From Segatella copri DSM 18205 (lineage in GTDB: Bacteria; Bacteroidota; Bacteroidia; Bacteroidales; Bacteroidaceae): DNA of 64,000 bases. Shown here one piece after another: positions 44,582 through 53,437 of the stretch. Under the pieces are notes generated by a model. That model searched no databases. It saw only the letters and a list, made by a program, of their open reading frames with translations, and was not told the DNA's origin. The first letter of the stretch is position 1. Every line of letters begins with the position of its first letter. Location of the stretch: contig NZ_CP102288.1 of assembly GCF_025151535.1 (NCBI RefSeq), positions 315,501 through 379,500 of the forward strand, read 5' to 3'. Both the position numbers and the translations under genes were made by a program.

Positions 44582-47536
44582 ATGAGACTAACTAAAACAT
44601 TATTGATTTCAGCAGTGCTGCTGATGAGTGCCACAGGTATGCAGGCAGCAGGTTTCAACCAGAATGGTAATTATCTCACTGTTCAGTTGAAGCAACACCA
44701 GAATTTTGGTCCTAGTCAGATTCGCCTCCAGGTGGTGAGCGATAAGATTATCCGTGTTCAGGCTACAGCCGAACAGAGTTTCCGTAACAAACAGAGTCTG
44801 ATAATAGTGCCTCAAAACAGCAAGGCAAATTATAAGGTGGAAGAGCAGGGAGACAATCTCATCATTACCACAGCAGCCATGCGTGCTGTCATGAACGAGG
44901 CTACGGGTCAGATTACCTTCTATGACCTGAAAGACAATGTCCTTCTCAATGAGGTTGCTCAGGGCGGAAAGACATTCAAGCCGTTCACTGTGCCTGACCG
45001 TGAAATCGGTGTAGACATTGCCAAGGTTCCTGAAGCACAGAAGCATGGATGGTCATGGCGTGCGCTCTTCAACTCTCCTGATAACGAGGCGTTCTATGGT
45101 CTCGGACAGCATCAGAGTGAGGAACTCAACATGAAGGGCAAGAACGAAGACCTCTTCCAGTATAATACCAAGGTGAGTGTGCCTTTCGTCATCTCTAATA
45201 AAAACTACGGCATCCTCTGGGATTCTTATTCTTATTGCCGTTGGGGTAATCCGGAAGATTATCTCCAGCTCAACCGTGCCTTCAAACTCTATGATAAGGA
45301 TGGTAAGGAAGGTCAGCTGACAGGTACTTATGTGGATAAGAATGGTCAAAAGATTGTTCGAGGCGAAGATAGCATTTACTTTGAGTATGCAATGCCTGAG
45401 ACTTCTGAGATTTGCAACAAGACAGATAAGGGCGGTATTCAGAACCTGCCAAAGGGTTTTGCACTGAATGGCTCCAAGGTGGTGTATGAGGGTTATGTGG
45501 AAGCTCCAAGTAACAGCTTCTATCAGTTTATCCTCTATTATGCCGGCTATATGAAGATTTATATCAATGGCAAACTGGTTGTGCCTGAGCGCTGGCGTAC
45601 AGCATGGAATCCGAACTCTTATAAGTTTGAAACTCCTATCAAGAAGGGCGTAAAGACTCCAATCCGTATCGAGTGGCAGCCTGATGGTGATGTTTCCTAT
45701 TGCGGACTTCGCGTAGCAGCTCCTCGTTCTGAGGCTGAGAAGAACCAGTTGAGCATCTGGAGTGAGATGTCGCCGGATATGGACTATTATTTCATCGCCG
45801 GTCAGAATCTCGATGAGGTGATTTCCGGTTACCGTACGCTTACCGGCAAGGCTTCGCTTTATCCTAAATGGACCCTCGGTTTCTGGCAGAGCCGTGAGCG
45901 CTATCAGAGCAGCAAGGACATCAAGGACAACATGAAGAAGTTCCGCGACCTGCATATTCCTGTAGACAATATCGTTCAGGACTGGAACTACTGGAAACTG
46001 GATTCATGGGGAAGTCATGAGTTTGAGGCGGCACGCTATCCGAACCCACAGGCTATGCTCGACAGCGTACATGCGATGAATGGCCGCTTCATGATTTCCG
46101 TATGGCCTAAGTTCTATGATACAGTCAAGAATTATAAGGAACTCGACAGCAAGGGTTGGATGTATCATCAGGCTATCAAGGATGATATTCACGACTGGCT
46201 CGGCTTCCGCGGTTCTTTCTATGATGCCTATTCTGATGGTGCCCGCAAGATGTTCTGGCGCCAGATGGACGAGAATCTTTATACCAAGTATAAGTTCGGA
46301 ATCGATGCATGGTGGATGGATGCATCAGAACCAAACGTTCGTGACTGTACCCCGATGTGGTACCGCAAGGCTCTTTCCGGTCCTACTGCCCTCGGTACAT
46401 CTACCGAATATTTCAATGCTTACAGCATCGTGAATGCTGATGCTATCTATAACGGACAGCGCAGCGTGAACCCTAACCAGCGTGTCTTCCTCCTGACCCG
46501 TTCCGGTTTTGCAGGTGAACAGCGCTACAGTACGGCTACCTGGTCTGGCGACATTGCTACCCGTTGGGAAGATATGCGTGCCCAGATGACAGCCGGTTTG
46601 AACTATTCTATGGCAGGTCTGCCTTTTTGGGGAATGGACCAGGGCGGTTTCTGTGTAGAGAACCGTTATGTGGCAGCCCAGCAGGAGTTCGATAAGACCG
46701 GTAAGGAAAATGCTGACTTGAAGGAATGGCGCGAGTTGCAGGCGCGTTGGAATCAGTTCGGTTGCTTCGTACCTCTTTATCGTACTCATGGCCAGTGGCC
46801 TACCCGTGAGGTCTGGAACATTGCTCCGGCAGATCATCCGGCTTACAAGACCATCGTGGCTTACGATAAACTCCGTTACCGTCTGATGCCTTACCTCTAC
46901 AGTATGGCGGGTATGGTTCACTTCAAGGACTATACGATGATGCGTGGATTGGTAATGGACTTCAACGGCGATGATAATGTTTACGACATCAAGGATCAGT
47001 GGATGTTCGGTCCTGCTCTCATGGCTTGTCCTGTAGGCGAGTATCAGAAGTACAGCCGCAATGTTTATCTTCCTAAGCAGAAGGGCTGGTATGATTTCTA
47101 TACAGGTAAGCACTATGCCGGTGGACAGACAATCGTAGCCGATGCGCCTTTCGATAAGATTCCAGTCTTTGTTCCAGAGGGTTCTATTCTTCCTGTGGGT
47201 CCAGAGATGGAGTGGAGCAATCAGAAGAAGGCTGAGCTCATCGACCTCTATGTCTATGCAGGCAAGGACGGTTCTTATACACTCTATGAGGATGAGGGAA
47301 CCAACTACAACTACGAGAAGGGTAAGTATGCTATGATCGACTTCAAGTATAATGATGCTCAGAAGACCATTACTATTGCTGCCCGTAAGGGTTCTTTCGA
47401 TGGTATGCTACAGAAGCGTCGCTTCAATATCGTACTTGTTAGTGATAACAACCAGCAGGGTATCAGCCTCGCCAAGGCGCCTAAGGGCAAGATGGTGAAG
47501 TATGCTGGTAAGGCAGTTACTGTAAAACTGAAGTAA
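44582..47536 (+). CDS. GH31 family alpha-glycosidase with PA14 insert (alpha-xylosidase-like)
   Basis: A secreted 984-residue enzyme with signal peptide SAVLLMSATGMQAAG. The N-terminal GH31 beta-sandwich (YGLGQHQSEELNMKG) is interrupted at residues about 230-385 by a PA14-like domain (VVYEGYVEAPSNSFYQFILYY). The catalytic barrel begins LGFWQSRERYQSS. The nucleophile is Asp580 in WWMDASEPN, and the acid/base is probably Asp657 in TWSGDIATRW. The WWMDASEP motif and PA14 insert are those of xyloglucan alpha-xylosidases such as CjXyl31A and relatives in Bacteroides loci, which remove xylose from xyloglucan oligosaccharides. Alpha-glucosidase activity remains possible. It is followed after one base by GH2 and preceded by the hybrid sensor gene. 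Confidence 0.85.
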   Translation: MRLTKTLLISAVLLMSATGMQAAGFNQNGNYLTVQLKQHQNFGPSQIRLQVVSDKIIRVQATAEQSFRNKQSLIIVPQNSKANYKVEEQGDNLIITTAAMRAVMNEATGQITFYDLKDNVLLNEVAQGGKTFKPFTVPDREIGVDIAKVPEAQKHGWSWRALFNSPDNEAFYGLGQHQSEELNMKGKNEDLFQYNTKVSVPFVISNKNYGILWDSYSYCRWGNPEDYLQLNRAFKLYDKDGKEGQLTGTYVDKNGQKIVRGEDSIYFEYAMPETSEICNKTDKGGIQNLPKGFALNGSKVVYEGYVEAPSNSFYQFILYYAGYMKIYINGKLVVPERWRTAWNPNSYKFETPIKKGVKTPIRIEWQPDGDVSYCGLRVAAPRSEAEKNQLSIWSEMSPDMDYYFIAGQNLDEVISGYRTLTGKASLYPKWTLGFWQSRERYQSSKDIKDNMKKFRDLHIPVDNIVQDWNYWKLDSWGSHEFEAARYPNPQAMLDSVHAMNGRFMISVWPKFYDTVKNYKELDSKGWMYHQAIKDDIHDWLGFRGSFYDAYSDGARKMFWRQMDENLYTKYKFGIDAWWMDASEPNVRDCTPMWYRKALSGPTALGTSTEYFNAYSIVNADAIYNGQRSVNPNQRVFLLTRSGFAGEQRYSTATWSGDIATRWEDMRAQMTAGLNYSMAGLPFWGMDQGGFCVENRYVAAQQEFDKTGKENADLKEWRELQARWNQFGCFVPLYRTHGQWPTREVWNIAPADHPAYKTIVAYDKLRYRLMPYLYSMAGMVHFKDYTMMRGLVMDFNGDDNVYDIKDQWMFGPALMACPVGEYQKYSRNVYLPKQKGWYDFYTGKHYAGGQTIVADAPFDKIPVFVPEGSILPVGPEMEWSNQKKAELIDLYVYAGKDGSYTLYEDEGTNYNYEKGKYAMIDFKYNDAQKTITIAARKGSFDGMLQKRRFNIVLVSDNNQQGISLAKAPKGKMVKYAGKAVTVKLK

Positions 47537-47537
47537 T

Positions 47538-50045
47538 ATGAAGAAGATATTTGCTTTAGCAATCTTTCTATTGGGCGCTCAGTCGTTGAGCGCCCGTGAT
47601 CGCCAGTCTTTTGATAAAGGCTGGCTTTTCACTTTAGCAGATAGTGCCGGAATGTCAAAGTCTGATTATTCAGACCGGCATTGGCGAAGTTTGAATCTTC
47701 CTCACGATTGGGCGATAGAGGGCGATTTCTCTCCTTCGAATCCTTCGGGAGCCGGTGGTGGTGCACTGCCGGGCGGCATCGGATGGTACCGTAAGCACTT
47801 CTCGGTGAATCCGAAGGAAAAGTATGACCGGTTTACCATCACCTTTGATGGAGTATATATGAATTCTACCGTGTATATCAATGGTCATAAACTCGGAACC
47901 CGCCCTTATGGATACAGTACATTCGAGTATGATCTTACACCTTATATTAATAAGAAGGGTGATAATGTCATTGCGGTGAAGGTAGACAACAGCGACCAGC
48001 CTAACAGCCGCTGGTATTCCGGTTGCGGTATTTACCGCCATGTCTGGCTCACCAAAACCATGAAATCTGCTTATATTCCCCAATGGGGACAGTATGTAGC
48101 AACTTCTCCACAGGGTGATGTCAGGGTGAAGGTGGATTTCGCTGCTTCCGGTAATAAGATGAAACTCTCTGTCCGTAATACAATCTATGATGCTGCCGGA
48201 AAGATCGTAGCCAAGAGTCAGGGTGTTCGGGAACAGAAATTCAAGGTGAAGAATCCGCATCTCTGGGACATCGGAAAGGGATATCTCTATACAGTTAAGA
48301 GCGAGCTGTTAGTAAATGGGAAGGTAGTGGATGTTGCTACGTCAACTGCCGGTTTCCGCGATGTGAAGTTTGATGCAAAGAAGGGTTTCTTCCTCAATGG
48401 CAAGAATCTCAAGATAAATGGTGTCTGTGAGCATCATGATTTCGGTTGCCTGGGTGCTGCTGTCAATGAAGATGCGATGCACCGTAAACTTACCATCCTT
48501 CGCGATATGGGCGTGAACGCTATCCGAAGCAGTCATAATCCTCCGGCACCAGAACTCCTGAACATGTGCGATTCGATGGGTTTCCTCGTGATGGACGAGA
48601 GTTTCGACATGTGGCGCCGCAAGAAATCGAATGGCGATTATGCCCGTTTCTTCGATGAATGGCATAAGAAAGACCTGTCTGATCTCATCAAGCGTGACCG
48701 TAATCATCCAAGTATCATTATGTGGAGTATCGGTAATGAAGTTCTCGAACAATGGTCGGATGTGGCTGCTGATACGCTCAGTCTGGAGCAGGCTAACCTG
48801 ATTCTGAATGCCGGTCATGATGCTTCTAGCTTGTCACATAGCAATGAACTGAGTGTCAATTCGCTTCTTACCCAGCATCTGGCAAAAATCGTGAAGGAGT
48901 ATGATCCTTGGGGCACACGCCCTGTTACTGCTGGCTGCAATGAGCCCGACCCGAAGAATCACCTCTTTAAGAGTGGGGCTATTGATGTTATAGGTTTCAA
49001 TTATCACCATCAGTGGGTGAAGGATGTGCCGAAGAATTTCCCTGGCAAGCCTTTTATTCTGTCGGAGAGTGTTTCTGCCTTGCAGACTCGTGGCTACTAT
49101 ATGATGCCTAGCGACAGCATTTATACTGCGCCAAAGGAATGGTGGTTGCCTTATACCGATCCATTGTTTATGTGTTCGGCTTATGATAATTTCCACGCAT
49201 CATGGAGTAGTACCCATGAAGAAACCTGGGATGTGGTGAAGCACAACGACTTTGTGGGCGGACAGTTTATCTGGACCGGTTTCGATTATATCGGTGAACC
49301 TACTCCTTATGCTTATCCTGCCCGTAGCAGTTATTTTGGCATTATCGATTTGGCGGGTCTTCCAAAAGACAGCTATTATATGTATCAGAGTGAGTGGACT
49401 CAGAAAGATGTGCTTCATCTCTTCCCTCATTGGAACTGGCTGCCGGGACAGACCATCGACATGTGGTGTTATTATAATCATGCCGATGAGGTAGAACTCT
49501 TTATCAATGGCAAGAGTCAGGGCATCCGTAAGAAGACAGTCTACGGTGCAAAGAACGAAGGCGATGCTTTCAGAAAGAGTACTGAATATCACGTGATGTG
49601 GCGGGTAAACTTTGAACCGGGAGAAGTGAAGGTTGTAGCCAGAAAGAATGGTAAAGTTCTTAGAGAGCAGGTCATAAAAACAGCAGGAGCTCCTCATCAT
49701 CTTGTGTTGAAGAAGACTTATCAGGGCTGTCAGGCTTTTGGCTCTTCTGATCCGACCACCTTTGTAGAGGTGAATGTGGTAGATAAAGACGGCAATCTCT
49801 GTCCGAACGCAGATAACCAGATTTTCTTCTCTGTTTCAGGAGAACAGGATGCAAGTGGTCATGGTTTCCTGAAAACGCCAAAGATTCTGGGAACAGATAA
49901 TGGATGTCAGACTTCTTTGGAGCGTTTCACCGATTCACATCGCAAGGCATTCTTCGGAAAATGTGTCGTTGTGATAAAAGGAAAGGGAACCCTCAAGGCA
50001 CAGGCAGTAGACTTAAAGGATGCTTCTGTAGCTTTGTGGTTATAG
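47538..50045 (+). CDS. GH2 family beta-galactosidase-like enzyme
   Basis: A secreted enzyme of 835 residues (signal IFALAIFLLGAQSLSA). It has the GH2 order: jelly-roll with LNLPHDWAIEGDF and GGIGWYRKHF, an Ig-like domain, and a barrel with NGKNLKINGVCEHHDFG and NAIRSSHNPPAPELL. Glu401 in WSIGNEV is the acid/base and Glu510 in ILSESVS the nucleophile. C-terminal beta domains follow (DMWCYYNHADEVELFINGKSQG). Similar enzymes remove galactose from xyloglucan side chains, matching the upstream alpha-xylosidase, so the pair may act on galacto-xylosyl oligosaccharides in the periplasm. It is second in the operon, one base after GH31, and ends at a terminator at 50089-50119. Confidence 0.9.
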   Translation: MKKIFALAIFLLGAQSLSARDRQSFDKGWLFTLADSAGMSKSDYSDRHWRSLNLPHDWAIEGDFSPSNPSGAGGGALPGGIGWYRKHFSVNPKEKYDRFTITFDGVYMNSTVYINGHKLGTRPYGYSTFEYDLTPYINKKGDNVIAVKVDNSDQPNSRWYSGCGIYRHVWLTKTMKSAYIPQWGQYVATSPQGDVRVKVDFAASGNKMKLSVRNTIYDAAGKIVAKSQGVREQKFKVKNPHLWDIGKGYLYTVKSELLVNGKVVDVATSTAGFRDVKFDAKKGFFLNGKNLKINGVCEHHDFGCLGAAVNEDAMHRKLTILRDMGVNAIRSSHNPPAPELLNMCDSMGFLVMDESFDMWRRKKSNGDYARFFDEWHKKDLSDLIKRDRNHPSIIMWSIGNEVLEQWSDVAADTLSLEQANLILNAGHDASSLSHSNELSVNSLLTQHLAKIVKEYDPWGTRPVTAGCNEPDPKNHLFKSGAIDVIGFNYHHQWVKDVPKNFPGKPFILSESVSALQTRGYYMMPSDSIYTAPKEWWLPYTDPLFMCSAYDNFHASWSSTHEETWDVVKHNDFVGGQFIWTGFDYIGEPTPYAYPARSSYFGIIDLAGLPKDSYYMYQSEWTQKDVLHLFPHWNWLPGQTIDMWCYYNHADEVELFINGKSQGIRKKTVYGAKNEGDAFRKSTEYHVMWRVNFEPGEVKVVARKNGKVLREQVIKTAGAPHHLVLKKTYQGCQAFGSSDPTTFVEVNVVDKDGNLCPNADNQIFFSVSGEQDASGHGFLKTPKILGTDNGCQTSLERFTDSHRKAFFGKCVVVIKGKGTLKAQAVDLKDASVALWL

Positions 50046-50088
50046 TAATATTCTGAAAATCAAAACATTAAGGATTTATATTGCGAAG

Positions 50089-50119
50089 AAGGATACACTC
50101 TTTCAGTGTATTCCTTTTT
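50089..50119 (+). terminator. Terminator of the GH31-GH2 operon
   Basis: AAGGATACACT pairs with AGTGTATTCCTT (one bulged T) around CTTTC, followed by TTTC. It lies 43 bases after the GH2 stop. Confidence 0.75.
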
Positions 50120-50125
50120 CGCTCT

Positions 50126-50213
50126 TAAAAACGAAAAAGGTTTTGAAGCATTGGGACCCAAGGGATTTGGGTATCTCTATTATGCTAGTAATAGAAATTT
50201 AGCTTCAAAACCT
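50126..50213 (-). ncRNA. Candidate small structured RNA
   Basis: On the minus strand a TATCTTTG element (plus-strand 50218-50225) would start transcription at about 50211. The RNA begins at once with an 11-base stem, GGTTTTGAAGC (50202-50212), that pairs perfectly with GCTTCAAAACC (50139-50149). Inside are two hairpins, CTATTA/TAATAG and ACCCAA/TTGGGT, giving a three-way junction. The closing stem is followed by TTTTTCGTTTTT as in an intrinsic terminator. There is no open frame. Size and a promoter set directly against the stem suit a small RNA (possibly 6S-like). The family is not identified. Confidence 0.55.
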
Positions 50214-50275
50214 GCGGCAAAGATACATCTTTTTTTCGAATAAAAAAACTTTTTCGAATAAAAAATATAAAAAAC

Positions 50276-50306
50276 TTGCTCTTATCAAAAAATATACGTA
50301 ACTTTG
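50276..50306 (+). promoter_or_regulatory. Promoter of the GNAT gene at 50429
   Basis: TTG at 50276-50278, a 20-base spacer and TAACTTTG at 50299-50306. The transcript leader contains a 15-codon open frame (50340-50387, MEKVIFVEFPHDAGA) before the GNAT start. With the terminator and small RNA this explains the 383-base gap 50046-50428. Confidence 0.7.
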
Positions 50307-50339
50307 TAAACGATAAGGCATCAAACCCAATCAGCAATC

Positions 50340-50387
50340 ATGGAAAAAGTAATCTTTGTAGAATTTCCTCACGATGCTGGAGCATGA
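50340..50387 (+). CDS. Possible 15-residue leader peptide
   Basis: ATG at 50340 to TGA at 50387 inside the GNAT gene leader, reading MEKVIFVEFPHDAGA. It lies 41 bases before the GNAT start and downstream of a good promoter. It could be an upstream open frame that tunes GNAT translation, a relic of another gene, or chance. Confidence 0.25.
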   Translation: MEKVIFVEFPHDAGA

Positions 50388-50428
50388 AAGAAATAACAAT
50401 AATAAAACAATAAACAAAAAATAGTATA

Positions 50429-51004
50429 ATGAAAATTCAAATAGAACAGGCTACGCCAGACAAGGCTTCGCATATCGCATCGCTTATCATGGAGGCGATG
50501 AATGCGCAGTGTTGCCAAAATTTTGCTGGTCCTCAGCATACATTGGTTGATTTTCACCGTATGATGACTAAACTTGTAGAGATGGAGGACAGTCAGTATA
50601 GTTATAAGAATACATTGGTTGCTATGTCTACTGATGGCATTCTTGTTGGCATCTTGGTTGCATACGATGGTGCTGACGTCAAAAGATTACGTAAGCGCTT
50701 TATTGAGGCTGCAATCGTGGCTTTTGGAATAGACTATTCGGCTATGGAGCTTGAAACAGAGGAAGGTGAGTTCTATTTGGATAGTTTGGCAGTTTCTAAC
50801 CAATTCCGTGGAAAAGGTATTGCATCTAAACTGTTGGATGCTGCTATCTCTCGCGCAAGAGAATTAGGACTTCCTGCTGTAGGTTTGCTTTGTGATAAAG
50901 GAAATCCGAAAGCGGAGCGTCTCTATACGAAGGTTGGTTTCCAATATGTCAATGATACCACTTGGGGTGGTCATGCAATGAAACATCTTCAGTATAAATT
51001 GTAA
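50429..51004 (+). CDS. GNAT family N-acetyltransferase
   Basis: A 191-residue acetyltransferase of the GNAT fold. The substrate-side N terminus is MKIQIEQATPDKASHIASLI. Strands TLVAMSTDGILVGILVAYDG and FYLDSLAVSNQFRGKGIASKLL carry the acetyl-CoA pyrophosphate-binding loop (Q/R-x-x-G-x-G/A: RGKGIA). The end is NPKAERLYTKVGFQYV, as in amino-acid- or amine-acetylating members. The substrate is unknown. It is a single-gene unit with its own promoter. A GGGCAAAC/GTTTGCCC hairpin follows at 51012-51036. Confidence 0.85.
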   Translation: MKIQIEQATPDKASHIASLIMEAMNAQCCQNFAGPQHTLVDFHRMMTKLVEMEDSQYSYKNTLVAMSTDGILVGILVAYDGADVKRLRKRFIEAAIVAFGIDYSAMELETEEGEFYLDSLAVSNQFRGKGIASKLLDAAISRARELGLPAVGLLCDKGNPKAERLYTKVGFQYVNDTTWGGHAMKHLQYKL

Positions 51005-51011
51005 TCTGATA

Positions 51012-51036
51012 GGGCAAACTGTGCAAACGTTTGCCC
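51012..51036 (+). terminator. Hairpin after the GNAT gene, with an embedded LacI-box-like palindrome
   Basis: GGGCAAAC pairs with GTTTGCCC. The centre contains GCAAACGTTTGC, a perfect 12-base palindrome similar to the core of the operator at 39122-39139. No T-run follows, so it could be a regulator site as well as a 3'-end hairpin. Confidence 0.4.
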
Positions 51037-51103
51037 AATAAAAAGTATAGAAATCAACAGAAAATGTGCTGTTTATTGCGCAAACTGTAGTATCTTTGCA
51101 CCA

Positions 51104-51215
51104 TAAGTTCATAACGAATAGGTTTTTTGGTTTTTAGAAAAGATATTTTAGTAGTTTTTGTTGATTTAATAATAAAAGCTCGGTCTGCAGTGATGCAATG
51201 CCGAGCTTTTGTATT
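51104..51215 (+). ncRNA. Possible short non-coding transcript ending at a bidirectional terminator
   Basis: A TATCTTTG element at 51091-51098 points rightwards, yet the next gene on that strand is far away. A hairpin AAAAGCTCGG/CCGAGCTTTT (51174-51210) followed by a T-rich tail would end a transcript of about 110 bases. The same hairpin has T-rich sequence on the minus strand and serves as terminator of the symporter gene ending at 51252. There is no convincing open frame. Confidence 0.35.
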
Positions 51216-51251
51216 TTTACTCCCATTCAGGGTATTTCCTTTCTGTGTCTT

Positions 51252-52628
51252 TTATTCTAATTCCTCTATTTCTTTTTCGTCCATGTCTTTATCTAACTGG
51301 TCTCTCCACAGATACTTTCTGGTTTCATGCACTATGATACCACTCAGGCAGAGCAAGGAGATAAGGTTTGGTATGGCCATTAAAGCATTCATGCAGTCGG
51401 CAATGTTCCAAACCAGTCCCAGACTGATGACACTACCCAGGAAGATAGTAGCAATATAGACTAAGCGGAAACAGAGCATCCACTTTTTGCCTTTCAGATA
51501 TTCTACACACCGTTCTCCATAATAACTCCATCCCAATGTTGTACTGAATGCAAATGTTGCCAGTCCGATGGTCAATATCGGAGCTCCGATATATGGAATC
51601 TTACTGAAGGCAGCCTTGGTGAGTGCTGCTCCGTTATGGTAGTCAATGTCTGGGTATGCTATGATACTTGAGGTGATGACAAGACCTGTAAGGGCACAGA
51701 TGATGACAGTATCCCAAAAGGTACCGGTAGATGAAACCAATGCCTGACGCACAGGGTTACGGGTTTGGGCTGCTGCAGCAACGATGGGTGCCGAACCCAG
51801 ACCACTTTCGTTAGAGAACAATCCGCGGGCTATACCATAGCGGGCTGCGATCATCATGGTACTTCCAGCGAAGCCGCCACCTGCAGCCTTTGTTGTGAAT
51901 GCAGAGTCTAAGATTACGTGGATGGCAGGCAATAAATAAGCATGATTTACACAGAGAATGTAGATGCAGCCTAATACATAAAAGAGTGCCATGAAAGGTA
52001 CTAGCATGCCACAAACCTTGGAGATACTTTTCACGCCTCCAAGAATTACAGCTGCTCCTAAAGCCGTAACGATGGCTCCAGTAATGTATGGAGAAATGCC
52101 GTATTGGTTTTCTACCAGGGTAGAGATGGCATTTGCCTGTACCGTGCTACCGATTCCGAATGATGCCAATGCGGCAAAGAGGGCGAACAGGACTGCAAGC
52201 CATTTCCAGCCCAATCCTTTTTCCAGGGCATACATAGGACCACCCAACATCGTGCCTCGCTTGGTCTTTACGCGATATTTTACGGCGAGTAATCCTTCGG
52301 CATATTTGGTAGAAATACCAAAGACACCGGTTAACCAGCACCAGAGTACGGCTCCTGGTCCGCCAAGAGCGATAGCTGTAGCCACACCGATGATGTTACC
52401 GGTACCAATTGTAGCTGCTAGTGCTGTTGCCAGTGCTCTGAACTGTGAAACATCTCCTGTGGCATTCTTGTCTTTCTTTACAGACAGTTTGATTGCCTTG
52501 AAAATCTTGCGTTGTGGAAAGTGCAAGCGGATGGTCAGAAAGATGTGGGTTCCCAACAGCAGGATAATCATAGGCCATCCCCACAGGAATGAACTAAATG
52601 CGGTGAAAAAATCGTTTATTGCATCCAT
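51252..52628 (-). CDS. Alanine or glycine:cation symporter (AGCS family)
   Basis: A 458-residue transporter with about eleven helices. Family motifs include ALATALAATIGTGNIIGVATAI (sodium site), GGPMYALEKGLGWKW and the AGCS signature region ARGLFSNESGLGSAPIVAAAAQT, then TFAFSTTLGWSYYGERC. It imports alanine or glycine with sodium. The acidic C-terminal tail (DKDMDEKEIEELE) is typical for Bacteroidota members. It is a single-gene unit ended by the hairpin at 51174-51210. The region upstream of its start is AT-rich and contains palindromic repeat family 2 copy 2; I see no clear promoter boxes there. Confidence 0.9.
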   Translation of the reverse strand: MDAINDFFTAFSSFLWGWPMIILLLGTHIFLTIRLHFPQRKIFKAIKLSVKKDKNATGDVSQFRALATALAATIGTGNIIGVATAIALGGPGAVLWCWLTGVFGISTKYAEGLLAVKYRVKTKRGTMLGGPMYALEKGLGWKWLAVLFALFAALASFGIGSTVQANAISTLVENQYGISPYITGAIVTALGAAVILGGVKSISKVCGMLVPFMALFYVLGCIYILCVNHAYLLPAIHVILDSAFTTKAAGGGFAGSTMMIAARYGIARGLFSNESGLGSAPIVAAAAQTRNPVRQALVSSTGTFWDTVIICALTGLVITSSIIAYPDIDYHNGAALTKAAFSKIPYIGAPILTIGLATFAFSTTLGWSYYGERCVEYLKGKKWMLCFRLVYIATIFLGSVISLGLVWNIADCMNALMAIPNLISLLCLSGIIVHETRKYLWRDQLDKDMDEKEIEELE

Positions 52629-52682
52629 CTCTTAAAAATTTTATGTTTATCTTAAATCTATATTTTTTATACCTAATTCAAA

Positions 52683-52839
52683 TTTCGCAAGTTCAGAAGT
52701 TAAAGAAGTTAAAGGAGTTATCGCTCCCTACGGTCGCTGAGGAGTTAAGACAATAGTCTTTTTGGCGTAGTTTTTAAGCAGAAAGACATACGTCTTAACT
52801 TCCTTAACTCCTTTAACTTCCTGATATGCGAAAGTTCAG
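52683..52839. repeat. Palindromic repeat family 2, copy 2
   Basis: A near-exact reverse complement of the copy at 37473-37637. Outer ends are TTCGCAAGTTCAG and CTGATATGCGAAAGTTCAG, with the conserved loop CGCTCCCTACGGTCGCTGAG. It lies between the convergent-neighbour DUF4230 gene end (52848) and the symporter start. Confidence 0.85.
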
Positions 52840-52847
52840 TAACCTTG

Positions 52848-53420
52848 TTATTTCTCAAATTCTATCTTTACGTTTTTGAATCCCATTGCTTTCAGCATCT
52901 CTCTAAACTGAGTTTTGGCATTCGCCTGTGCTGTATAGATATTGGTGCGGTTTAAGCAACGTTTCTTCATGGCTTGATAAGCACGCTCATACATAGCCTG
53001 TCTGTCGCTGCCTGTCCATTTGCCTTCTTCAAAGAAACTCTTGGTCTTCGCTTCGTCTATGAAGTTATGGTCTAGCAGTTTGATAGGAGGTAAAGTGCAT
53101 ACGATGCTGTCCTGGCTGGCTTGTAGCCATCCTTTTTTTACATCCTTCATATCGATACCCAAGCGCAATGTTCCATAATAGATACGTACCAGTTGGTCGT
53201 CGCCCCAAAAGCCACGGCGTATAGTATCTATCAGTTCTTCATCACTTACAGATAGAAATTCCCATTGACCGATATTCTCGATGCTTTCTACCTGAGTGGG
53301 TGAGAGGGTTGTTTTATCTTCCTGTACCACGCTGACCTCGTTGTCTTTGGTGAGCCAATAGAAGGCTCCACCCAGAATAAGGATCAGTGCTAATAGTACG
53401 ATGATTTGTATTCTTTTCAT
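52848..53420 (-). CDS. DUF4230 domain protein, membrane anchored
   Basis: A 190-residue protein with an N-terminal membrane anchor (IIVLLALILILGGAFYWL) and an exported DUF4230 domain. Landmarks are LSPTQVESIENIGQWEFLSVS, the YYGTLRLGIDMKDVKKGWL strand region and a helical end LKAMGFKNVKIEFEK. DUF4230 proteins are widespread in Bacteroidota and Firmicutes, with no established function. This gene lies 17 bases after a second DUF4230 gene, making a tandem pair that probably arose by duplication and is transcribed together. Confidence 0.75.
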   Translation of the reverse strand: MKRIQIIVLLALILILGGAFYWLTKDNEVSVVQEDKTTLSPTQVESIENIGQWEFLSVSDEELIDTIRRGFWGDDQLVRIYYGTLRLGIDMKDVKKGWLQASQDSIVCTLPPIKLLDHNFIDEAKTKSFFEEGKWTGSDRQAMYERAYQAMKKRCLNRTNIYTAQANAKTQFREMLKAMGFKNVKIEFEK

Positions 53421-53437
53421 ATCATTGTTCTCCTCGC

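Noticed and set aside
51127-51459. 110-codon plus-strand frame overlapping the end of the symporter gene
   Set aside because: It needs a TTG start, runs through a terminator hairpin, and is antisense to the symporter C terminus.
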